A DNA stretch of 64,000 nucleotides from Flavobacterium sp. JAD_PAG50586_2 (GTDB lineage: Bacteria; Bacteroidota; Bacteroidia; Flavobacteriales; Flavobacteriaceae). The notes under the pieces are model-generated. The model saw nothing but the letters and a program-made list of their open reading frames with translations. It searched no databases and was not told the DNA's origin. Positions 1-8,114 of the stretch are shown one piece after another. A program made the position numbers and the translations under genes. The stretch is taken from contig CP096136.1 in NCBI GenBank assembly GCA_023213215.1, positions 3,224,001 to 3,288,000 on the forward strand, in the 5' to 3' direction. Every line of letters begins with the position of its first letter. Position 1 is the stretch's first letter.

Positions 1-226
1 CGTGTACGAAGATATTCTGCACGATGGCAAATGGCGCTGCGTTTTGTTCGAATGTATGTTTTACTGCTATTTCATCGTTGTGATAAAATGGGCGTACCTT
101 AATGCCTTCAAGGCTTTCCCAAACTAGAGTGTCGTTATAGTCGGCGCCTTTTAGTTCGTACTGAATTTGCTGTTTCCACTGTTTGGATGAAACGGGTTCG
201 AACTCTTCGAATAATTTTTCAGCCAT
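1..226 (-). CDS. mutA: Methylmalonyl-CoA mutase small (beta) subunit, N-terminal part
   Basis: Partial leftward gene that runs off the left edge; only about 75 N-terminal residues are visible, beginning MAEKLFEEFEPVSSKQWKQQ. The text (SSKQWKQQIQYELKGADYND, later RPFYHND) matches the start of the small subunit of the B12-dependent mutase that interconverts methylmalonyl-CoA and succinyl-CoA in propionate metabolism. The catalytic large subunit (mutB) would be expected just outside the window. It lies 10 bases after the FtsB/DivIC-like gene and is probably the last visible member of the udk operon. The assignment rests on the N-terminal signature alone. Confidence 0.72.
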   Translation of the reverse strand, partial: MAEKLFEEFEPVSSKQWKQQIQYELKGADYNDTLVWESLEGIKVRPFYHNDEIAVKHTFEQNAAPFAIVQNIFVH

Positions 227-236
227 AATTTAGCAA

Positions 237-589
237 TTATAAAGATTTTGATTTAGACTGTTCGTCTGTTATGGAATCACCTTCAAATTCGATGATATAG
301 ATGTCTTCGCTGTCGCGCTTCATATAGTATTTTTCGCGGGCGTATTTTTCTATCTGGTCAGGGTTCTTGAGGAGTTTGATATTTTCCTCATCTTTTCTGA
401 TTTCGTCCTGATAGTATTTTTTATTGTCTTCGAGTCCGTCTAATTGCTTATTTAGCACGCGGTGGTCCATATAGGAAGTATTGTCGAGGAAGAGCATCCA
501 TACGGAGAAAAAACCAAAACGATAACATATCTGTTTCCAAGAATTTTCAGAATAGGATAGGTTTCGGTTAGGTTTTTAAAATAGCTCAT
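237..589 (-). CDS. FtsB/DivIC-family septum formation initiator (frameshifted in this sequence)
   Basis: Small bitopic division protein: a short cytoplasmic N-terminus (MSYFKNLTETYPILKILGN), one membrane helix (RYVIVLVFFSVWMLFLDN after repair), then a charged coiled coil with the DivIC-like stretch LLKNPDQIEKYAREKYYMK. It would join FtsL/FtsQ-type partners at the septum. The start at 589 and the coiled coil are in different frames: the A run at 508-513 (T6 on the coding strand) must be T7 to join them, and adding one base yields a normal 117-residue protein. Without repair only residues from MLFLDN onward (237-497) are open. It sits between udk (11 bases upstream) and mutA. Confidence 0.8.
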
Positions 590-600
590 TTATTATGCTC

Positions 601-1208
601 TTAAGTAATTCTTTGGTTGATAACGGCTCTGACTACGTCAATGGCAACCGTATTGTATTTATCATTTGGAATGATGATATCTGCAAAGGCTTTGGTGGGC
701 TCGATAAACTGCTGGTGCATTGGTTTTAGTGTCGTTTGATAACGGTTTAGTACTTCTTCCATATCACGACCACGTTCCGCAATATCACGTTTTAACCTGC
801 GGATTAGTCTTTCATCAGAATCGGCGTGTACAAATATTTTTACATCAAACATTTCACGAAGTTCGGCGTTGGCCAGAATCAGGATTCCTTCAACAATCAT
901 TACTTTCCTTGGGTGTGTGATGATGCTGTCGTCAGTACGGTTGTGAGTTACGAACGAATATATCGGCTGTTCAATGGTATTTCCTTTTTTAATTCGGTGA
1001 GGTGGCTTACCAATAATTCGAAGTCGATGGCGCGTGGATGGTCAAAATTGATTAGGCCTCTTTCCTCAAAACTCAGGTTATTGTTTTCCCTGTAGTAGGA
1101 ATCCTGAGATATTACGCCAACTTCAGCTTCGGGCAATTCATTAATAATCTGTTGGACAACAGTTGTTTTTCCACTTCCGGTACCGCCAGCAATTCCGATA
1201 ATTAACAT
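601..1208 (-). CDS. udk: Uridine kinase (frameshifted in this sequence)
   Basis: Phosphorylates uridine and cytidine to UMP and CMP in pyrimidine salvage. The N-terminal piece (948-1208) carries the P-loop GGTGSGKTT and the ISQDSYYR substrate segment; the C-terminal piece (601-900) carries VEGILIL and the ERLIRRLKRDI lid region. The pieces are in different frames: the T run at 985-990 (A6 on the coding strand) should be A7, which restores ELKKGNTIEQP and a continuous protein of about 202 residues, the normal family length. First gene of a probable operon with the FtsB-like gene and mutA. A -7-like TATTTTTG lies on the minus strand at 1235-1242, without a clear -33 partner. Confidence 0.9.
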
Positions 1209-1350
1209 ATAATATAGTTGTGTTTTAGTTTCAACAAAAATAGAAATTATATTGGAAGTTTGGAGAGAAAAGAAGCAAGAGGCAAGAAAAAAGATGTAGA
1301 GTATTCTAAAATAAAAAATCCTTTCTACAAAAGCAGAAAGGATTTACCGG

Positions 1351-1425
1351 TCGGGGTGGCAGGATTCGAACCTGCGGCCTCCTGCTCCCAAAGCAGGCGC
1401 GATAACCGGGCTACGCTACACCCCG
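1351..1425 (-). tRNA. tRNA-Pro (anticodon TGG)
   Basis: The minus strand folds into a full cloverleaf: acceptor stem CGGGGTG pairs with CACCCCG, the anticodon arm is CCTGC-TTTGGGA-GCAGG giving anticodon TGG, and the T arm contains GGTTCGAATCC. The CCA end is not encoded (CCG follows the discriminator), as is common in Bacteroidota. It stands alone between udk and the divergently placed trxB. Confidence 0.95.
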
Positions 1426-1546
1426 AAAGCGAGTGCAAATATAATATTAAATATCAGTTCTCAAAATGTTTTTCAACAATAATTGAATCTTATTCACAAA
1501 TTGCATTTAGCGATTGTTTCGCAGATTTATTTTGGATTGAAAAGTT

Positions 1547-1554
1547 TACATTTG
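1547..1554 (+). promoter_or_regulatory. Bacteroidota-type -7 element before trxB
   Basis: TACATTTG fits the TAnnTTTG -7 consensus of the primary sigma factor in Bacteroidota and lies 22 bases before the trxB start. No convincing -33 TTTG at the right distance was found, so this is only a likely half of a promoter. Confidence 0.4.
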
Positions 1555-1576
1555 CACCCTAAATAAATACCAAATT

Positions 1577-2524
1577 ATGTCTGACACAATAGAAAAAGTA
1601 AAATGCTTAATAATAGGTTCTGGTCCAGCTGGATATACAGCCGCAATTTATGCAGCCAGAGCTAATATGTTTCCCGTTTTATACCAGGGAACACAACCAG
1701 GTGGACAATTAACGACCACTAATGAAGTAGAGAACTGGCCGGGAAATCCAGAGGGAATTACGGGACCGCAAATGATGATTGGTTTGGAAGAACAAGCCAA
1801 GCGTTTTGGAACTGATGTTCGTGACGGCTGGGCTACTAAAGTTGATTTTTCGGGGCCGATACATAAAGTTTGGATCAATGACACTAAGGAAATTCACTGT
1901 GAAACCGTGATTATTTCTACTGGAGCTACTGCAAAATATTTAGGATTGCCTTCGGAACAGCATTACCTTAATATGGGTGGTGGCGTTTCGGCCTGTGCGG
2001 TTTGCGACGGTTTCTTTTACAGGAACCAGGAAGTTGTGATTGTTGGAGCAGGGGATTCTGCTTGTGAAGAGGCACATTATCTTTCGAAATTATGTACGAA
2101 AGTAACCATGTTGGTTAGAAGCGAGAAATTCAGGGCTTCAAAAATCATGGAGCAACGTGTTAGGAATACGCCAAACATTACGATTCTGATGAACCATGAT
2201 ACTCTTGAGGTTGTAGGCGATGGGCAGGTTGTCACTGAGGTTAAAGCCTTCAATAAAACTACGAAAGAGGAGATTGTCATTCCGGCCACCGGATTTTTTG
2301 TGGCGATTGGTCACAAACCTAATACCGATATTTTTGCGGATTACATTACGCTTGACGAAACGGGTTATATTGTTAACACGCCCGGAACTTCTAAAACAAA
2401 TGTAGAAGGTGTATTTGTTGGAGGAGATGCAGCAGACCATGTTTACCGTCAGGCGATTACTGCAGCGGGAACAGGTTGTATGGCTGCTTTGGATGCTGAG
2501 AGGTATTTGGCGGCGAAAGAGTAA
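1577..2524 (+). CDS. trxB: Thioredoxin-disulfide reductase
   Basis: Cytosolic FAD enzyme that uses NADPH to reduce thioredoxin. Of 315 residues, the first part holds the FAD dinucleotide fold (GSGPAGYTAAIYAARA, residues about 13-28), then the redox-active CxxC in SACAVCDGFFY, the NADPH fold GAGDSACEEA, and a C-terminal FAD motif (GVFVGGDAADHVYRQAITAA). Length and motif order are those of low-molecular-weight TrxB. Single gene between tRNA-Pro and a palindrome-plus-terminator block, with a -7-like element 22 bases upstream. Confidence 0.97.
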   Translation: MSDTIEKVKCLIIGSGPAGYTAAIYAARANMFPVLYQGTQPGGQLTTTNEVENWPGNPEGITGPQMMIGLEEQAKRFGTDVRDGWATKVDFSGPIHKVWINDTKEIHCETVIISTGATAKYLGLPSEQHYLNMGGGVSACAVCDGFFYRNQEVVIVGAGDSACEEAHYLSKLCTKVTMLVRSEKFRASKIMEQRVRNTPNITILMNHDTLEVVGDGQVVTEVKAFNKTTKEEIVIPATGFFVAIGHKPNTDIFADYITLDETGYIVNTPGTSKTNVEGVFVGGDAADHVYRQAITAAGTGCMAALDAERYLAAKE

Positions 2525-2542
2525 TAGAATAATGCATATATC

Positions 2543-2570
2543 GTAGAGACGCGATTAATCGCGTCTCTAC
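2543..2570. repeat. 28-bp perfect palindrome (dispersed-repeat type)
   Basis: Every base pairs: the half-site GTAGAGACGCGATT is followed at once by its exact reverse complement. Palindromes built on GTAGAGACG...CGTCTCTAC are, from general knowledge, scattered between genes in many Bacteroidota and cyanobacterial genomes, so this is probably one copy of a mobile or REP-like family. It lies 18 bases after the trxB stop and just before a separate terminator. Confidence 0.75.
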
Positions 2571-2581
2571 AGGAATAAAAA

Positions 2582-2610
2582 AATCCCATCTGAAAAGATG
2601 GGATTTTTTT
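2582..2610. terminator. Bidirectional intrinsic terminator between trxB and the DUF2807 gene
   Basis: Stem AATCCCATCT / AGATGGGATT with a GAAA loop, flanked by an A run on the left and seven T on the right, so it can end transcription of trxB (rightward) and of the six-gene leftward operon whose last stop codon is at 2609. Confidence 0.85.
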
Positions 2611-3442
2611 ATTTGATTGGCCGTTTCTTTAGCATGGCGCTGTCGATGAATTTTTTGATTTCGATTTTGGGTTCGCCGAATAGTTCTATTTCGCTGTTGC
2701 CTGAGGCATTAATTATTGCATTTGTGCTAACATTGATTACAGCTTTAGCGTAGGCGGTAACTTCAATTAAAGCTATTTTTGCTGTTAATTTCTTTCCGGT
2801 AAAGTCGGTATTGTTGTCTAACCTTAGTTTTAAATCCAAAACATCACCTTCTATATCGGCGTTGGACTTCTGATACATATCGAACCGCATTTCGTTGCTG
2901 GAGATCAGTGCTTTCACATAGGCACTTTTGCTGATATCTATGGCCGTTTTTTCTGATTTCAGGTTTAGTTCGACTTTCGATTTATCGTTTGCCATTAACG
3001 TAAAGTTCTTCGTTTTGGCGTTGAGGAATAATTTGGCGTAGTCGTAACATTTGAAGGTTACGTCATCCACAGTCACATCAGATAAAGCCGTTACATTGGT
3101 TTCATCTTTGGCAATTGCCATATTGAAATTATCGTTGTAGGTTACGCGGACACTAAGTTTCTTAAAGCTTGAAATATCCCGAGATGTAGATATCCTCAGG
3201 TTTTTGCCGGTAATTTTATATTCAACAAATTCGATCAGGTTGTCATCAGCTTCTACTTCCAGGGCGCATTCATTTCCTTTTACTAAAAACACTTCCAGGT
3301 TGTCTTCAACTTCGACACTTTCGAAATTTCCGACTTCTTTTTGTTCCAGCTTGACTATTTTGGAGCCTTTGACCTTTTCCTTTTTCTGTGCGGAGGTCAG
3401 CGCAGAAGTAAAGAGGATGATTAGTATAATTGTTTTTTTCAT
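2609..3442 (-). CDS. Head-GIN domain (DUF2807) secreted protein
   Basis: 277 residues with a cleavable signal peptide (MKKTIILIILFTSALTSAQ). The body matches the DUF2807 beta-helix family: a start like FESVEVEDNLEVFLVKGN, the hallmark ALEVEADDNLIEFVE, then repeated beta-strand rungs in which alternating short segments (VTALSDVTVDDV, AKLFLNAKTKNF, SKVELNLKSEKT) follow a roughly 20-residue period. No catalytic residues are known in this family; envelope location is inferred from the signal. Last gene of the PadR/PspC operon, 75 bases after a second DUF2807 gene, and followed by a strong terminator. Confidence 0.85.
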   Translation of the reverse strand: MKKTIILIILFTSALTSAQKKEKVKGSKIVKLEQKEVGNFESVEVEDNLEVFLVKGNECALEVEADDNLIEFVEYKITGKNLRISTSRDISSFKKLSVRVTYNDNFNMAIAKDETNVTALSDVTVDDVTFKCYDYAKLFLNAKTKNFTLMANDKSKVELNLKSEKTAIDISKSAYVKALISSNEMRFDMYQKSNADIEGDVLDLKLRLDNNTDFTGKKLTAKIALIEVTAYAKAVINVSTNAIINASGNSEIELFGEPKIEIKKFIDSAMLKKRPIK

Positions 3443-3517
3443 TTATGGTTGGGCAATGGTTAGTATGCCAAAAATAGAAAAAAAACTTCCCAATTTTCAT
3501 TGAGAAGTTTTATTAAC

Positions 3518-4261
3518 TTATTCTTTTGAAACGCTTCCGCCGGAACTCTCTTCTTTTACTATAGTTTTGGGAGAACTGTTGTAATTTATCGAACTTCCGC
3601 TTGAGGCTTTTCCTTTTAAACTTACCATCGGATGAACGTCGGTAGAGCTTCCGCTGGTGGATTCTGAAACGACATCGTTAACGATTAAACCACTCGCTTC
3701 GATACTGCTTCCGCTAGAAGAGTCTGTGTTTAGTTCCAATGCTTTTCCTTTGACGATGATTGAACTTCCGCTTGACGATTCGCATCTGATTTTGTCAAAT
3801 TCCAAATTAACATTTGATTCACTTCCGCTGCTTGATTTGATGCTAATCCCTGTTCCGTTGAATACATTTTTTGTACTAACAGAAGAACCGCTTGATGTTT
3901 CAATGGCTGTTAAAGCCGGCATTTTTACATGTATGTTTTTAGCTGTTGCTTCATCGATATTTTCGTCGGTAGAAATAACCAGCGTTCCGTTTTCTACTGT
4001 GGTAGTGATGTGTTCCTGTAGATTGTCATCGGCCTCAACCTCAACAAAATAACTATCTGATTGTTCCAGGATTACATTCAAACCGCGGTTTGCATCTATT
4101 TTGGAAAAATTATTTCCAACGTTGCGGGTTTGACGGGTTACATTTCCGTTTCCGTCAATGCCATTACCGAGTTGAATGTCTCTTACCTGACAGGAGGTAA
4201 ACAATACTGCTGCAAGGGTAGCAGCTATTAACTTGGTGCTAAATACTACAAACTTTACCAT
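3518..4261 (-). CDS. Head-GIN domain (DUF2807) lipoprotein with SSGSS repeats
   Basis: 247 residues. The N-terminus is a lipoprotein signal ending LFTSC (Cys24). The DUF2807 part shows FSKIDANRGLNVILEQSDS and VEVEADDNLQEHI. From residue about 120 on, SSSGSS or SSGSS recurs about every 15-22 residues (ETSSGSSVS, KSSSGSESN, ESSSGSSII, DSSSGSSIE, ESTSGSSTD, KASSGSSIN, EESSGGSVS), as expected for stacked beta-helix rungs with a Ser/Gly turn ladder. The start is 2 bases after the PspC gene stop, so the two are surely co-transcribed. Function is unknown. Confidence 0.85.
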   Translation of the reverse strand: MVKFVVFSTKLIAATLAAVLFTSCQVRDIQLGNGIDGNGNVTRQTRNVGNNFSKIDANRGLNVILEQSDSYFVEVEADDNLQEHITTTVENGTLVISTDENIDEATAKNIHVKMPALTAIETSSGSSVSTKNVFNGTGISIKSSSGSESNVNLEFDKIRCESSSGSSIIVKGKALELNTDSSSGSSIEASGLIVNDVVSESTSGSSTDVHPMVSLKGKASSGSSINYNSSPKTIVKEESSGGSVSKE

Positions 4262-4263
4262 GA

Positions 4264-6018
4264 TTATTTAGATTTGATTATTATTCCGTTTTTATCAACT
4301 GTAAGTGATGTTTTTTTCTTGTTGTCTGAATCGTTTGTAGTACTTGTTTTGGTTTCGGAAACTACTTTACCGTTTACTTTTACGGTAACTACGTCAGTAC
4401 TATCATTTTCATTTGTTATGACTTCGGTTGTACCTTCTATTTCTACATCGCCATATTCATTTTCTTCCGGTGGGCAGTTTAGGCATTTTACTTGTGTATC
4501 GTCGACTTTGTAGATATAATCTTTTGAACTAAAATGCAAATTGAAGAAATCGTTGGTAGTAACATCGTAATCCTGAACACTTTCGTCGGCTTTGAACAAG
4601 GTTCCTTTTGGCAGGTATAAAAACAATTCCACTTTTTGACCTCTGAATTTATTGGCAACATCTGTCAAGAGATAATTGTCTAAAATTAATTGATTTCCCT
4701 CAATTTTAAAACCATATCTGATTTTTTCTGCACGGCTTCTTGCATCGACAGCAGATTTTCCAACAGCCAGTCTTTCAATTTGAAGATAAGGCAAGGCTTC
4801 TTCCGTTTCCATAATTTCCAAGGTAACATTATTGGAATAGATGATTTCCTTATTGTTTTCGTCCTGAGTCAATCTGAATTCAGTGTTGTGGTATCTGTTT
4901 TTAGAATAGAAATCGTTGTTTTTGAATTTGATAAGCAATGTGTCAGTAGGCGCAATGTTGATTACCTCTTTTTTGACTTCCTTACCATCGTAAGCGATTT
5001 GAGTAGCTTCTTTAATTCCCAATGAAATTAATACTCCAACTGCGATTATCCAAATTCCGAGTAAAGAAAATTTCACAATATTGCCCAATGATTTTAGATT
5101 GGTCACCAACAGCTTCAATCCAAGGATTAGGAAGAAGAAGGCTGGAATTCCGGCTGCTAAAAGAAACAATACGCCCTGAACCCAAATTGGTGTTTCCAAA
5201 CCTATTGGTGTACTGATGTGGTTTAGGATATAGTTTTCGGGCATTGATGATGAAAAGATCATAAAGATCGAACAAAAGCATATTGCCAATAAACCTATAG
5301 ATGAAAATACTACGATAATAGCACCTAATACTTTTGCAAATACCTTAAAGATGCTTACGAATATGTCGCCGATTCCGTTAGCTCCGGATTTTATTTCGTT
5401 TCCCATTTTGTCGTAATCCGCATTTTTGAATTTGTTGGTTACGCTGTCGAATTCTTCCCTTACTTTTCTTTCGATGTTGGAAATGGTTACAGGTTCTCCC
5501 GTCATTTCTAACTTATCAGCAGTTGTAATGGCTTTTGGCATCGCAATCCAAAGAATGATGTAAGCCAATAGACCCGTTCCGAATCCGAAGAATAATATCA
5601 GGAATAATATTTTTATCCAAACAGCATCAATTCCGAAATAATGTCCTAAACCTGTACAAACACCAGCAATAGTTCCCCTGTCTTTGTCGCGGTACAATTT
5701 TTTGGTTCTTGAACCGGTATATAAGGGTTCAGAAGCTTTTTCGTCTGCGTCATCGTCCAATCGGTAATCTTCCGGCTGTCCCATAACCACAATCACTTCA
5801 TCCACATCTTTATTGTTGATAACATGTTTGTCGCTTTTTTGCTTTTCTGAAAGCAATTCTGCCACACGCATTTCAATGTCTTTCATGATTTCATCTTTTC
5901 CGGATGAATTGGAAAGCGAGCGTTTTATAGCCTCAAAATATCGAGTCAATTTTTGGAAAGCATCTTCATCTATGTGAAAAACTAAACCTCCTATATTAAT
6001 ATTTACTGTTTTGTTCAT
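4264..6018 (-). CDS. PspC-domain membrane protein
   Basis: 584 residues. Residues 1-90 are a soluble region (INIGGLVFHIDEDAFQKLTRY). The PspC domain at about 105-165 (KLYRDKDRGTIAGVCTGLGHYFGID, then WIKILFLILFFGFGTGLLAY) has the GVCxGL motif and a membrane helix. Three or four more hydrophobic segments follow (about 220-340), then a long hydrophilic C-terminal domain that is probably extracytoplasmic (about 350-584). In Proteobacteria PspC senses inner-membrane stress; here the large extra domain and the PadR partner suggest a lineage-specific stress sensor. Its ATG overlaps the padR stop (ATGA), indicating translational coupling. Confidence 0.88.
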   Translation of the reverse strand: MNKTVNINIGGLVFHIDEDAFQKLTRYFEAIKRSLSNSSGKDEIMKDIEMRVAELLSEKQKSDKHVINNKDVDEVIVVMGQPEDYRLDDDADEKASEPLYTGSRTKKLYRDKDRGTIAGVCTGLGHYFGIDAVWIKILFLILFFGFGTGLLAYIILWIAMPKAITTADKLEMTGEPVTISNIERKVREEFDSVTNKFKNADYDKMGNEIKSGANGIGDIFVSIFKVFAKVLGAIIVVFSSIGLLAICFCSIFMIFSSSMPENYILNHISTPIGLETPIWVQGVLFLLAAGIPAFFFLILGLKLLVTNLKSLGNIVKFSLLGIWIIAVGVLISLGIKEATQIAYDGKEVKKEVINIAPTDTLLIKFKNNDFYSKNRYHNTEFRLTQDENNKEIIYSNNVTLEIMETEEALPYLQIERLAVGKSAVDARSRAEKIRYGFKIEGNQLILDNYLLTDVANKFRGQKVELFLYLPKGTLFKADESVQDYDVTTNDFFNLHFSSKDYIYKVDDTQVKCLNCPPEENEYGDVEIEGTTEVITNENDSTDVVTVKVNGKVVSETKTSTTNDSDNKKKTSLTVDKNGIIIKSK

Positions 6019-6356
6019 GATTTTTTTGATTTGTTGGTTGTGATGATGTTTACGGCATCGGAAAGTTCCGTCCAGGTGCCATTTAATTCAGTTAAAAACG
6101 TTTTTCCTATTTCTGTCAGGCCATAGTATTTCCGTGGTGGTCCAGACGTAGATTCTTCCCAACGATAATTGAGCAAACCGTCATTTTTCAGTCTTGTTAA
6201 TAGCGGATAAACTGTTCCCTCTACCACAAGCAATTTTGCGTTTTTCAAAGTGTCTAATATTTCAGAAGTGTAGGCTTCCTTGTCTCTTAAAACCGACAAG
6301 ATACAAAATTCTAAAACACCTTTACGCATCTGGGCTTTTGTGTTTTCAATATTCAT
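6015..6356 (-). CDS. PadR-family transcriptional regulator
   Basis: Winged-helix repressor of 113 residues. The family core is clear: MRKGVLEFCILSVLRDKEAY, then SEILDTLKNAKLLVVEGTVY, PLLTRLKNDGLLNYRWEES and GPPRKYYGLTEIGKTFL. The start at 6356 (MNIENTKAQMRKG) was chosen because the open frame further upstream reads low-complexity text foreign to the family. It overlaps pspC by four bases. PadR proteins usually repress their own operon; a candidate operator lies at 7447-7460 at the promoter of the first gene. Confidence 0.9.
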   Translation of the reverse strand: MNIENTKAQMRKGVLEFCILSVLRDKEAYTSEILDTLKNAKLLVVEGTVYPLLTRLKNDGLLNYRWEESTSGPPRKYYGLTEIGKTFLTELNGTWTELSDAVNIITTNKSKKS

Positions 6357-6492
6357 AATACATGATTTAATTTTTTTGATTACTACTGTTCGTTTTTTGA
6401 TGATGGTTGAAACCTGGTGATGATTTTTTCCGCTGCTTTCCACATTAATTGATTTTCTTAATATCAAATGCCTCGGGTGATGATTTTGATGA

Positions 6493-6857
6493 TTAATCTT
6501 CGGAAACCTGAACAATTAGATTAGATTGTTTTTCTCCGATAAGCTTCACGAGGTATTTTTCATTTTCTTCCATCGTAAAGCTCAGTTTGTTTTGTCCTGC
6601 TTTTTTAATTTTTTCAGTTAAAACGGTTTTATTCTCTTCATCCATTACAACAATGTTAATGTTGTCTTCCGTCTTAAGGGAGAAATTTAAATTAACTTCT
6701 ACTTCTTCATGGGCTACAATCTCGAATTGATGATTTTCTTTTTGTAACTCAGTGTTTTGTGTTTGGAAGCTTTTAACTTCGAGACCTTTTTTTCCTGCGC
6801 TACTAATTTAACGGTCATAGCCAGTAACATTCCTGTGATTAAGATTAATTGTTTCAT
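6493..6857 (-). CDS. Small secreted protein (frameshifted in this sequence)
   Basis: Not open as one frame. It starts MKQLILITGMLLAMTVKLVA, a typical signal peptide, then breaks at the T run 6787-6793 (A7 on the coding strand). Adding one A gives QEKKGLEVKSFQTQNTELQK and a continuous protein of about 121 residues ending LIVQVSED. The mature part is mostly polar beta-strand text (EVEVNLNFSLKTEDNINIVV, KLSFTMEENEKYLVKLIGEK). Family not recognised. It lies 43 bases after the DUF4870 gene and 136 bases before padR; both spacers are low-complexity TGATTTTGAT-like DNA. Confidence 0.65.
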
Positions 6858-6900
6858 GATGATTGATTTTGATTGATGATTGATTTTGATTTTTGATTGA

Positions 6901-7353
6901 TTATTTAAAAAATTGGATGCTCAAGGGATATTTATAATTTTCCCCGTTGGATGCCTTTACTGCTGCCAAAATGGTTAAGACAAATTCGATAACTTTTAAG
7001 GCAATCAATAGGAAGATTGCTGTGATTCCAACGATCGCAAATCCTCCGATGTGATCAAAGTCGAAGTTTTCGATGATTACGTCGTTATCGTTTATAACAG
7101 CTTCAAAAGGTATGTTATAGAAAAAAGTATAAGCTAATATTGGAATGGCGATTAAACATAACAATATACTATAGGTGAACATACTCAATTGAAAATTCAA
7201 AACCTGTTTGCCGTTATTGTCGATAAATTCAGATTCTTTCTTAGAACTCCAAATTACAATTGGAAATATATAATTCCCAAACGGAATAATATATTGAGTC
7301 AAAGTGCTAAGATGTAAAACGGTAGCAATGTTTTTGTCATTAGATGTTGTCAT
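6901..7353 (-). CDS. DUF4870 (Tic20-like) small membrane protein
   Basis: 150 residues with the DUF4870 signature: the N-terminal stretch HLSTLTQYIIPFGNYIFPIV, the charged link WSSKKESEFIDNNGKQVLNF, two further hydrophobic segments, and the closing LAAVKASNGENYKYPLSIQF. Probably three membrane helices in the inner membrane; function unknown. First gene of the six-gene leftward operon, with a good promoter at 7426-7457. Confidence 0.85.
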   Translation of the reverse strand: MTTSNDKNIATVLHLSTLTQYIIPFGNYIFPIVIWSSKKESEFIDNNGKQVLNFQLSMFTYSILLCLIAIPILAYTFFYNIPFEAVINDNDVIIENFDFDHIGGFAIVGITAIFLLIALKVIEFVLTILAAVKASNGENYKYPLSIQFFK

Positions 7354-7425
7354 GATTTCTATTTTTAGGTTGATGATTATAATGGTTTTTATTTAATACT
7401 ATAGATAGACCATTAATTTCTTATA

Positions 7426-7460
7426 CAAAGATACAATCAAAAAAAGGTATTATGCAATAC
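7426..7460 (-). promoter_or_regulatory. Promoter with candidate PadR operator for the DUF4870-PspC operon
   Basis: Reading leftward: -33 TTG at 7455-7457, a 21-base spacer, -7 TATCTTTG at 7426-7433, about 70 bases before the DUF4870 start. The inverted repeat GTATT-ATGC-AATAC (7447-7460) covers the -33 element, a position suited to repression. PadR proteins often bind GTAT/ATAC dyads; the link to this PadR is inferred. Confidence 0.55.
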
Positions 7461-7549
7461 AAAGTACTTAAATTTAACATAAAATTAACAAATTACAAAT
7501 ATTAGTTTATATACTCTTTTTTATTATATTTACAGTAAAATCAAGCCTT

Positions 7550-8005
7550 ATGGAATTTTCTCCGTCGAAACTGAATACCTTTTTGTTCTTAAAATTACCG
7601 TCCGCTTTTTGGAGTGGAGTAAGGGTGAAATCGATTTCAAAGGAGCAATGTGTAGTAACAGTCAAGCACAGATGGTTTAATCAAAATCCATTTAATTCCA
7701 TGTATTTTGCGGTGCAGGCCATGGCCGCAGAATTAACAACCGGCGCTTTAGTAATGATGCAGATTAAACTCAGCGGTAAAAAAATCTCAATGCTGGTTGC
7801 CAATAATAATGGAAACTTTACCAAAAAAGCCACTGGTCGGATCACTTTTACCTGCAACGATGGCCATTTAATTGAAGAAGCTATTCAAAAGACCATTGCA
7901 ACCGGAGAAGGGCAGACTATTTGGATGAAATCTGTGGGGCAAAATGAAAAAGGAGAACAGGTTTCCGAAATGAACTTCGAATGGAGTATCAAATTAAAAC
8001 CATAA
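7550..8005 (+). CDS. DUF4442 hotdog-fold protein
   Basis: 151 residues. Matches the DUF4442 family (hotdog fold, related to PaaI-type acyl-CoA thioesterases): LPSAFWSGVRVKSISKEQC, HRWFNQNPFNSMYFAVQAMA, then AELTTGALVMMQI. The asparagine and NPFNSMYF segment sit where thioesterases bind the acyl thioester, but no activity is proven. Monocistronic, divergent from the PadR operon. Confidence 0.85.
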   Translation: MEFSPSKLNTFLFLKLPSAFWSGVRVKSISKEQCVVTVKHRWFNQNPFNSMYFAVQAMAAELTTGALVMMQIKLSGKKISMLVANNNGNFTKKATGRITFTCNDGHLIEEAIQKTIATGEGQTIWMKSVGQNEKGEQVSEMNFEWSIKLKP

Positions 8006-8049
8006 GTTAAACACATTATAATTGGGTTTTATTTATGACCAATTGGTTG

Positions 8050-8057
8050 TAACTTTG
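8050..8057 (+). promoter_or_regulatory. -7 element before the TIGR01777 gene
   Basis: TAACTTTG matches TAnnTTTG and lies 57 bases upstream of the 8115 start. A TTG lies about 25 bases before it, slightly beyond the usual spacing, so the promoter is tentative. Confidence 0.4.
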
Positions 8058-8114
8058 AGAAAACTGAGGCGTTGCCAAATTGTATGGAGCGCAGCGGAAT
8101 AAAACACTTCGAAA

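Noticed and set aside
1218..1562. Open frame of 114 codons across the tRNA region
   Set aside because: It reads straight through tRNA-Pro on the opposite strand and has no family-like text.
6858..6900. Low-complexity TGATTTTGAT spacer as a repeat element
   Set aside because: Short, irregular A/T-rich leader text without a fixed unit; similar text lies before padR.
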